Source: Arabidopsis thaliana
Taxonomy: Eukaryota > Streptophyta > Magnoliopsida > Brassicales > Brassicaceae
Length of the DNA: 64,000 bases
Assembly (NCBI RefSeq): GCF_000001735.4
Contig: NC_003070.9
Span: 4,836,001-4,900,000, forward strand
Direction of reading: 5' to 3'
The notes beneath the pieces were generated by a model. It saw only the letters and a list, made by a program, of their open reading frames with translations. It was not told the DNA's origin and searched no databases. Position numbers and translations under genes: made by a program. Each line of letters starts with the position of its first letter. Within the stretch, counting starts at the first letter, position 1. This document shows positions 56,093 through 64,000 of the stretch, piece after piece.

Positions 56093-58617
56093 GTACTTAC
56101 GGATTTGGATTAACGAAAGAGAAAGAACAAAAAAAAAGAAGATTAAGAATATTTATTCAATTGTGGTCTGTTGGAAACTCTCTGCGAATCGGAAGTGAAG
56201 CGTAATGAGTTTCCTCAGGTCTGAAAGTTAAACTCTTTGGATGTCGAATTCAACTTCTCTCTCTCTCTTTCCTCTGTTTTATTCTTCTTCTTTTTTTTAC
56301 TTGGGTTAAAGCTTTTGGAAACTTAATTAATTTAGTAATAATGGTTTCTCTTTCTACATGACGTCCGTAGTCCAAATTATTCAGATAAGATTTTCATAAA
56401 AGGAAATATTTTAGATTAAAAAATCAAGAAATTCAAAACTGTTTCTAGTTTTGTTTTGTTTTCTAGTGTTTTGAAGTTAATTAAATGTTCTAAAGTTTCA
56501 GTACTTTACTTGTTTATTTTTTTCCTCTGGTCAAAGGATGTTAAATTGCTTTGTAGTAAAACTCTATGTACGTCATAGTTTTTATTTCTTTGTTTTTCTA
56601 CAAATGTACGTCACCAAAAAAAAACAACTTTACGTTTTAAAAGATAGATTTCTGTATGTAACTATTGACAATTTTTGAAGGTAAAGTTGATTTTTGTGAA
56701 GCACAGGCTAATTTCCGTGTTCAATATTTTTTTTGATTAATATACAATTTATCTGACCAATTACACGTTATAAAATCCTATATTCCACAAAGAAAAATAT
56801 TAATATTATCTCTATTGAATTATTTTAGTTGTTTGCTAATACGAAAAAAAAGAACATATAAACGATTTTAACTAGACTACTAAAACTTTTTTTTTTCTTT
56901 TTTGACTAGTAAAACTTGAACACTACAATAATTATCTTAGACGAGATATATGAATTTTGGTTTGAAATTGTATCGATGGAATATAATTAGTGGGACAAAT
57001 AAAGGACGACCTAGACGCATTTCCACGAAATATTATTTAGGAATATATAGTAGTACTTTTTCATTGGAATATAATTATACTTTTTCTGTTCTTCGAACAT
57101 AACATTTCAGTTAAAAACTGTACTGGAAAGAAGAGGATGTATGTTTATCTGAATAAGCTGAACAGATAAATTAGGAAAACGAGAAAGCTGTCGACAAAGT
57201 GATCTAGAGGTTCACGGAGCACGTGTTGACGCACGTGGGAGTATATCTTTGCACATTAAATCATGAAATTAGTGTATTAATACCATTGTTATTACTAGTA
57301 GTTTATTACCGAGATTAATGCATTACTTATTTGTTGTCCGTTGACCAGAACTGATATGGTGGGTGGGCTCTTTTATCTCATCGGAAAAAATATTATTCGT
57401 CCGTTCTCTTGGACGTGTTGGTTTATCATAATTTTTATTCATCTACAAGTGTTTTATCGTTTAGCTGATGGCCTTTTTCAAAGCATGAGATAAATCTAAA
57501 TGTAACAAATACTAAAAGATTAGTAAGACACTTATTATTATTATGGATAAAGGTCTTGATCGTACCATATGTTATCTTTACATATTTCACGCATTGATTA
57601 GAATTTTGATAAATCATCGAAGCTTAAGTCGCGCCGAAAGATTTTAGCGTGCAACTAAAGGATTATTATATTGCGAGTTGCATCTTGGCAGCTGTAATCC
57701 ACTCATTAATTGCCACGTGTGAAGGCCATCTTTAAACATTATTTGGACGGTAGAAAAGAGCTTTATCAGTCGTTAGAATTTGTGAGTAATCTAATCAAAT
57801 CATTTGCATATCTATCTTTCTAAACTGTGTTTTTTCTCTTATTTTGTTATATCTATCTTTTTATTTAGTTTTTGCTTTATCTTCTTAAGGCGAGATGTAT
57901 GGTATCGTTAACAGTTAACACGGTATTTTGACTATTATCCAAGCTCGTGAAACCTTTTCATAAGTAATTCAAGGTGCAATGAAAATGAAAAAAAAAAAAA
58001 AATCGTTGAAGTTGACATCGTATAGAAGAGGTCTAAGATCCATATTTTATGTACTACTTTATAAATAAATTACAAATTTAATCTTTGAGACATTGTGGTG
58101 TTAATAATAACCATTTTGTATTTACTGAATTTCGATAATGTTTGTGACGTATTGTTCTATCAAAGTTTCCAAGTTTGATAAGATTTTTGGAGTCAAAGGT
58201 CAATAACTATGAATTTAAAATTCCGTTACCTTTCAACGATATTTATCTAATACTATCTCAGCAGAAATGCAGTTACCCTTAATTAATAAAAATATATATA
58301 TATTCTACAGAGCTGTTTGTATTTTCATATGGTAAAGTTTCATTATCTTTTCGTTTTCAATGAATATTGGTTTTGACTTTTGACCACAAAAACAAAATGA
58401 ATATTGGTTGGAGAAAGGTTAAATATAAATTTATTTATTTTTGCTTTCGAATTTTCTTCTAAAATTATCGAATAGGTGACTGTTTTTTTTTGGCGTATCT
58501 TATTAGTGACTTGTGTCTGAAAGTGAAGTCCTAAGAGCTGTCCACGTGATCTGTTTGTATTGTGTGTTCACATTCCTTTTCTTTCCACATTAATCTCTCT
58601 TATATTAAGTGTCTTAA

Positions 58618-58968
58618 TTGATGACTACATTCCTAATTTATATATGTGAAAGTGTTATTAAGAATCTGAGTATTGTGTTACATAAGAATGGGTATAAGAT
58701 TGCTAAAGAGAATCCCCAAAATTTTGTTTGTATTTATTTTCGAGTAGTTGATATACCTTCTCATGTGAGTTACATTACTTTACGAGCCATTATCCGACGC
58801 GTGAAAGCCCAGGCTACATCTGTATTCACAACTGAGGAAAAAGACAAAATTGCCAACAAAAGTATTAGGTTGAAAATTGATCATTACAAGTTGCAAGTTG
58901 CAGCACATTACAATATTTTCTTCTCATTACAAAAAATATCGAAAAAGATTTTTTGTGTGTGTATTTGA
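58618..58968 (+). other. Unidentified 116-codon open frame
   Basis: The longest frame in this region starts with a double Met and encodes a basic, mixed-composition peptide (segments such as VVDIPSHVSYITLR and TTEEKDKIANKSIR). No signal peptide, domain or motif is recognised. It could be a fragment of an old gene copy, an orphan gene or chance. Base composition is slightly less AT-rich than its surroundings. Confidence 0.2.
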
Positions 58969-60501
58969 ATAGCTGTTATACCAGCTAATTGTTTTGAATT
59001 ATCCGTCGTAAGGAGATAACGTGGTGGCTCCTAATACCTTTACTTCTTCTTTTCTTCTCTTTTGGCAATGCCTTGTCATTCAAGTCAACGTCGAATTTCA
59101 ACACGTGCTCTTCGTAAACTCAAGATTACATAGATTTGAATGTAACTAACTTATCACATCTTATATCTAGTCTTCTAAATTTTGCTGTCTATGGATAATA
59201 TAACATAATATATGGTATATAAACAACACATTATGATAAATATCTTAAATACATTCACTTTAATGGGATCGTATGAAAACATTTTGTGTTTCTTTTGGTC
59301 ATAATTGCAAGTTGAAGTATTGGTTAATGCTGACCATCAGGCAAATACGAAGAGTAAACAATACATGATTAACATCTAAGAATTGTTTGTTCTGGTTTCG
59401 GCCGTTTTAGTTTTCGGTGGATATGGAAAAATGTGTAGAACAAAAAGGTTCAGAACTCCAGAATTCTACCACACAAAAGAAATTGTTTCAGGTTTGACGC
59501 TTATAATTTATGATTTGTGGAACAATGACAAAGATTATCATCGACTAATCTTAGAAGACACTTATTAAGAATCACATATGAAAAAAGCTTACTAGATACA
59601 AATAATATAATAACAATAAACAAACTCTATTAACAATAGAGGAAAATTGGGAGATATCAACTTGGAATGTGATATTTGAATCGACTAATCGAGTCAATTA
59701 AAGACAAAGAAAATTATGATTTAAGAAAAACAGGTGAGTTTGATAAAACACGTTGTAGTCTTGTTGTAGATCTCCGAATTGACGTCAACTCAATATCAAA
59801 ATCTTTCACTATGAAATTCAAAATCCGAATCAAAACGTCTAACCTAGCTATAGAATATATACATTAGTCAATGGTCAACCTTTTATATTTTATTGTTATA
59901 ATCATATATGGTGAAGATAATTGTATTTGGAGGACCAATATTCAACTATTTCCTGTAATTTAGAACATTTATTTTTTTCTTAAATATATGTTTTTTGCTT
60001 ATATATAGTCGCAATTTTTAGAAGTTCCATAATCCATATACTTGAACTTCTAAAGCTATAGTCGCAAGCACCTTATTGTTGTTGTTTAATAAAAGTTCTA
60101 ATTTTGGTAGACAAGTGAAAAAACAAAATTAAACTATCTGGTGTTTACATATATGAAAAATATACATTTCCAGCAGTGAATTTTGGTTTTGCATGAAAAA
60201 TACATAAATAGCAATTCACTGCAGCAGGGGTCAGAATATAGAAACATGAACCACACACATAAAAAAAAAGTAGATTCTGACTAGATCAATCTGAATTAAA
60301 AACTAGTAAATTTTGACAGACGGACGTGGCCGTGGAAAGAAGTAGAAAGAGACAATGAGAGATGGAGAAAGAGAGACGTAAGTATTGATTTGGCCAACGG
60401 CTCATATGCAAAGAATATTAATAATAATAATGTTCTTTGCGTTTTTTTACCAATTACATCAAACATTTGTTAGGCACACGTCTTTTCTTTTTCTCCTTTT
60501 T

Positions 60502-60773
60502 AGTTAAGGGCATCTCCATCCATGAAAAACCCACAAAGTTTCTCAAACAAAAAAAAATTAATATTATATTATAATTTGATTTTTTGATTAAAAAAATATT
60601 TTTATTAAAAAGTTGAATCAATAATTAAAAGGGAATTATCATGATGGATTGTAGAGAATATCTCAGAGTTTCTCAAGTAAGAAACTTTCTACTCTCTCTC
60701 CTTCATTTTTATTATTTTTATTTTTTAATTGTGAGAAACTCTTATAAAAAACCCCCAATGAAAATGGTCTAAC
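60502..60773. mobile_element. MITE-like non-autonomous DNA transposon remnant
   Basis: The left end GTTAAGGGCATCTCCATCC and the right end, read inverted (GTTAGACCATTTTCATTGG), are degenerate inverted repeats of the GAGCATCTCCAATGG type widespread in plant MITEs. Internal inverted copies of AGTTTCTCA / TGAGAAACT flank a very AT-rich centre. About 270 bp, no coding capacity. The ends have diverged enough that it is an old copy; target-site duplication is not clear. Confidence 0.5.
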
Positions 60774-61195
60774 TTTCTTTTCCGTTGAATTTCTCTCATG
60801 TATTAACAGTAACATAAGTATTTATATCACATACACTTGTCAAATTTGTCTCTTTAGAGATTTTAAAAAGTTATCACTTAGAGAACTTTTACCTGTTTGG
60901 ACTTTGGACGGTTAGACAGATAATATCTAAAATTACTCCAATTTTTATATATACATGCAATACTAAGGTATAAAAAAGGTTCTAGAATGTTAAAATCGTT
61001 GCTGAAAAAAAACAAAATCGTCTATAGATTGTTAATTTTTGCTTCTTGTACAAACACTTAGTAATGATTAATGATTTAATTTTAATATGTAAAGACTGAT
61101 TTTTAAAATAAAAAATAGCATAAGATGAAAATTTATGTTTCAAAAAATATTTGTGATTATGGGTTGTTTGAGACTGGAAAATAATCAAACAACAT

Positions 61196-61272
61196 TGGGC
61201 CTTTCATGTAGAATTTTTTATTACATTTAGAACCGTTAACGATATGGGCTAACTCAAGACATTAAAGGCCCA
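61196..61272 (+). promoter_or_regulatory. Three site II motifs upstream of the RRM gene
   Basis: TGGGCC at 61196-61201, TGGGCT at 61245-61250 and GGCCCA (reverse) at 61267-61272 lie within 80 bp, roughly 100 bp before the likely transcription start. They suggest growth-linked, TCP-factor-type control. Confidence 0.5.
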
Positions 61273-61708
61273 ACATTGAGTTACTAAACGGCGCAGTTTT
61301 TAGCTTTTTAAAATTGCGTCTTTTTCGTTCACTGAAAAGGTAGTCCTTCTCTTTCCCACTCACATCATCAACTTCATCAATTCATCACCTTTGTCTCTCT
61401 TTCAAGCTTCTCTGTGTGTGATCTCCGTTGGTCAACAACAACTACAACAGGTAACTTCTATTCTTCGATTCCTTAAATTTCTTCTCTAGAGCTTAGTGAA
61501 TCAACGATTTAGGTCTGAACATATTTGGCAATCTGTCCTTGCTCAAATTTCGCTTGAAAATTTCAATCCCAAATCATGTAAAGCTAAATCGGAAAGTTCT
61601 ATGTAGTTCCCAAAGTTGAATCACGAACTGGAAGTAATTTAATTTATTGACTTAGGATATGTTGAAATTTTTAGGTTTTTTGTTTTGTTTTTAGCTTATT
61701 GAGCAGAG

Positions 61709-62776
61709 ATGGATCATCAATTTGGATATGGTGTTGAAGTTACTGGGTTATCTCCATCTGTTACTCATAATGATCTTATCGATTTCTTCTCTTTCTCTGG
61801 TACTATCCAAGATATTGATATTGTCAGGTGAGTCTTTTTACTTTTTAGCAAGTTTGTTGTTTGTTTGCTTATTCTGGATTCAAAAGAGTACACTTTGTAA
61901 TGTTGTTAATGAGACTAGGTCGGGTGAGCAAGCTTGTACTGCTTATGTGATGTTTAAGGATTCTTATTCTCAAGAAACTGCTGTTTTACTCACTGTAAGT
62001 GTTAGTTTGGATTTGATTCACTCTTTCTATCTTTTTTGGATGTCTCTTGAGAAATCACTCACTTCTTTGATATCTTCAGGGCGCAACGATATTGGATCAG
62101 CGTGTTTGTATAACTCGTTGGGGACAACATCACGAAGAGTTCGATTTCTGGAATGCGACTTCGCGAGGTTTTGAAGATGAATCGGACTCACAAGTATGTA
62201 TCGCTTTTGACACTTCTCTCAACTTTGATCTTTCTGTCTTCTTTTTTTGTTAAAATAGTTAAATCTAACGGTCACTGGTTCAGTAGTCTTTATGTTGAAG
62301 TTTGATGCTTGGTCTCAATTCTAAAGCTTATTCGTTCTTCAATCATGTAGCATTATGCTCAACGAAGCGAGTTCAACGCTGGAGAAGCAGTGACAAAAGC
62401 TCAAGAAGTGGTGAAAATAATGCTTGCCACAGGATTCGTGCTAGGCAAAGACGCTTTAAGCAAAGCTAAAGCCTTTGATGAATCCCACGGCGTATCAGCT
62501 GCAGCGGTGGCTAGAGTATCTCAACTAGAACAGAGGATTGGTCTTACTGACAAAATCTTTACCGGACTTGAAGCTGTTAGAATGACTGACCAAAGGTATC
62601 ATGTTTCAGATACAGCTAAATCAGCTGTCTTTGCCACAGGAAGAACCGCGGCAGCAGCTGCAACTAGTGTTGTCAATAGCAGTTACTTCTCCAGCGGAGC
62701 TCTTTGGCTGTCTGGTGCATTAGAGAGAGCTGCTAAAGCCGCATCTGATCTCGGTACCCGCGGCTCAAGGCAGTGA
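61709..62776 (+). CDS. RRM protein of the BPA1-like (ACD11-binding) family
   Basis: Four exons, 61709-61827, 61919-61994, 62080-62193 and 62351-62776, give 244 residues. The N-terminal 75 or so residues form a single RRM-like fold (VEVTGLSPSVTHNDLIDFFSFSG, then ACTAYVMFKD), with weak RNP1 and RNP2. The C-terminal half is Ala-rich helical (AQEVVKIMLATGFVLGKDAL, then KSAVFATGRTAAAA) and is the hallmark of the BPA1/BPL family, whose members bind the ceramide-1-phosphate transfer protein ACD11 and influence cell death and immunity. Which BPL number this is I cannot say with certainty. RNA binding by the family is unproven. Confidence 0.88.
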
Positions 62777-63175
62777 ATAGACCAATGGCCCGATTCAGAA
62801 CCGTATTCGTCTGTGAATATATATGATGCAAAGCTGATCATGAATAACTGGCTCATGAAGTGTGATAAGACCAAATTTTATCAAAACGAATACCATATAG
62901 AAATCTATCAAAGTATACTCTCACATGATGATGCTGATATAGAGTTTGGTTACATTACCTACATCTTAACTCTTCATTAGTAGCATAATCTTTTTTCTTA
63001 TATAATTTCTGATTTATATCATTCTATGGTTGATATTGATTCAATATTTGGATAGATGTTGTATCCATAGAGCTTAGGCCACGTGGCACAATTTGCGCCA
63101 AAAAATCAAATCCAAAAAACAGAGAAGTCATCATCTTTTCACTCCAAATCTTCCAGTCACTCAAATCATTCTCTC
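62777..63175. other. Spacer between the RRM and PH-like genes
   Basis: About 400 bp holding the 3' UTR of the RRM gene and the promoter and short leader of the next gene. A CACGTGGC G-box-like sequence lies at 63079-63086 (CCACGTGGCA), a light- and ABA-related element that would suit a plastid protein gene. Confidence 0.45.
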
Positions 63176-63766
63176 ATGGCAGCTTCTTCCTCAATTCCGC
63201 CGTCAACCGCCGTAACCTCCGTCGTTCGCAAATCTCTCCTCCTCTCAACCACCTTCTCCTTCCCCGCTTCTTCATTGTCTCCCTCCACGAAACTACCACA
63301 AAGACACATTCAAAGATTGCTCCTAGCTTCCTCCTCCGCATCCGCATCCACCGTTCCTTCCGATTCCAAACCGGCGAAGAAAGAAACAGTCTACTTCGAC
63401 GGCGGAGCTCATTACGGAGATCTATTAGCCAATCTCATTCTAGGTCTAACCATCCTTTGGCTCCCACTAACCTTAGCTGCAGTGTCTCGAGCTTTTAACC
63501 TTCGTTACAGGTTCACTAACCTCCGCGTGACGGTTATTTCGGGACTCACCGGAGATGATCGGAGCGATTTCTCGTACAAAGTGATAAAAGACGTTCAAGT
63601 TGTGCCGAGGTTCATCGGAGAATGGGGAGATATCATCATTACTTTGAAAGATGGAACTAAAGTGGATTTGAGAAGTGTCCCTAAGTTCAGAGAGATTGCT
63701 AAGTACTGTTTATCTATGGCTGATCAACCTGCTGTTTTGAAAGAATCTGGTGCTAAAGGCTTTTGA
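63176..63766 (+). CDS. Plastid membrane protein with PH-like (bPH_2-type) domain
   Basis: A single exon of 196 residues. The first 70 or so residues are a Ser/Thr/Pro-rich chloroplast transit peptide. A hydrophobic segment follows (ANLILGLTILWLPLTLAAV), then a compact domain (RYRFTNLRVTVISGL, DFSYKVIKDVQVVPRF, DIIITLKDGTKVDLRSVP) with the beta-strand order of the bacterial PH-like YdbS/YdbT family found in cyanobacteria. I recall it being annotated as an NAD(P)-linked oxidoreductase-like protein, but I see no Rossmann motif. Function unknown; probably thylakoid or envelope. The start at 63176 is the first ATG, the upstream in-frame start being GTG. Confidence 0.85.
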   Translation: MAASSSIPPSTAVTSVVRKSLLLSTTFSFPASSLSPSTKLPQRHIQRLLLASSSASASTVPSDSKPAKKETVYFDGGAHYGDLLANLILGLTILWLPLTLAAVSRAFNLRYRFTNLRVTVISGLTGDDRSDFSYKVIKDVQVVPRFIGEWGDIIITLKDGTKVDLRSVPKFREIAKYCLSMADQPAVLKESGAKGF

Positions 63767-64000
63767 TTATTTCTCATTTCTGGGCAAAATTGATTCTTCT
63801 TGTTGTGATTTCTTCAGTACAAATCGAATCCTTTCCATGTTCTTTCATTTGTTATTGATTTCTTCATCTCTGTATTGTTAAGACGATCGTATCTAAACGG
63901 CGCGCGATTTTAGCTCTACAATAAGAAACGGCGTGATGTTTGGTTAATGTTGAAACGGCAGGTAGTCCTCTTTTAGATTAGAGAAATGGCATGGATATTA
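63767..64000. other. Right-edge flank
   Basis: This holds the 3' UTR of the preceding gene. Nothing else can be supported before the window ends. Confidence 0.5.

Larger units (their letters stand above)
56100..61708. other. Large AT-rich gene-poor region
   Basis: About 5.6 kb between the divergent kelch and RRM genes, the longest stretch here without a supported gene. It holds the kelch leader and promoter at its left end, a MITE-like element at 60502-60773, an unidentified 116-codon frame at 58618-58968, and the RRM promoter at its right end. Otherwise it is AT-rich without repeats that I can define. Confidence 0.5.

Overview
This window is plant nuclear DNA, almost certainly Arabidopsis thaliana or a very close relative. 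It is AT-rich with short GT-AG introns, and it carries plastid-targeted photosynthesis proteins, a CASP-like protein, S-RNase-like genes and GMC oxidoreductases. The gene order and protein lengths match my memory of the chromosome 1 block At1g14130 to At1g14345. Locus names are recalled, not looked up. Exon junctions were placed by hand from GT/AG sites, reading phase and family conservation.

Layout. At 0.04-5.7 kb lie an auxin dioxygenase (DAO1, -), a mitochondrial carrier (UCP3, -) divergent from an NDH lumen subunit (PnsL2, +), and a CASP-like membrane protein (-). At 6.2-7.0 kb lie two small-RNA genes in tandem: a U2 snRNA, then what I read as an RNase MRP RNA gene behind a Pol III-spaced USE/TATA promoter, with a 48-bp internal tandem duplication. 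At 7.4-13 kb are a four-KH RNA-binding protein (-) and a RING protein (+), followed by a small defensin-like gene (-) that looks broken. At 14.3-18.3 kb is a tandem pair of secreted GMC oxidoreductases, then a RING-H2 gene (-), an organellar-type L18p ribosomal protein (+) and a tandem pair of T2 ribonucleases (-). At 25.5-35.2 kb are three tandem apyrases (APY4, APY3, APY5) with signs of sequence exchange. From 37 to 56 kb come a RINGv ligase (+), a plastid CAAX-type protease (-), PKS2 (+), the sphingoid base hydroxylase SBH2 (-), an HGH1-like ARM protein (-), a HAD-like protein (+), an F-box gene with a frame switch (-), ribosomal protein RPL10A (+) and a kelch F-box protein (-). A gene-poor 5.9-kb stretch with a MITE-like element follows, then an RRM protein of the BPA1-like type (+) and a plastid PH-like membrane protein (+).

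These are ordinary eukaryotic neighbours, not an operon. The real groupings are the tandem families (GMC x2, RNase T2 x2, apyrase x3) and the paired small-RNA genes. RPL10A, the U2 snRNA and the MRP RNA all serve ribosome or RNA processing, but nothing here shows that they are co-regulated. I found no LTR or virus-like element, CRISPR array or tRNA gene that I could support. The observations most worth a second look are the MRP RNA gene with its duplication, the mosaic apyrase array, the duplicated splice acceptor in the HAD gene, and the two small genes with disturbed frames (defensin-like and F-box).
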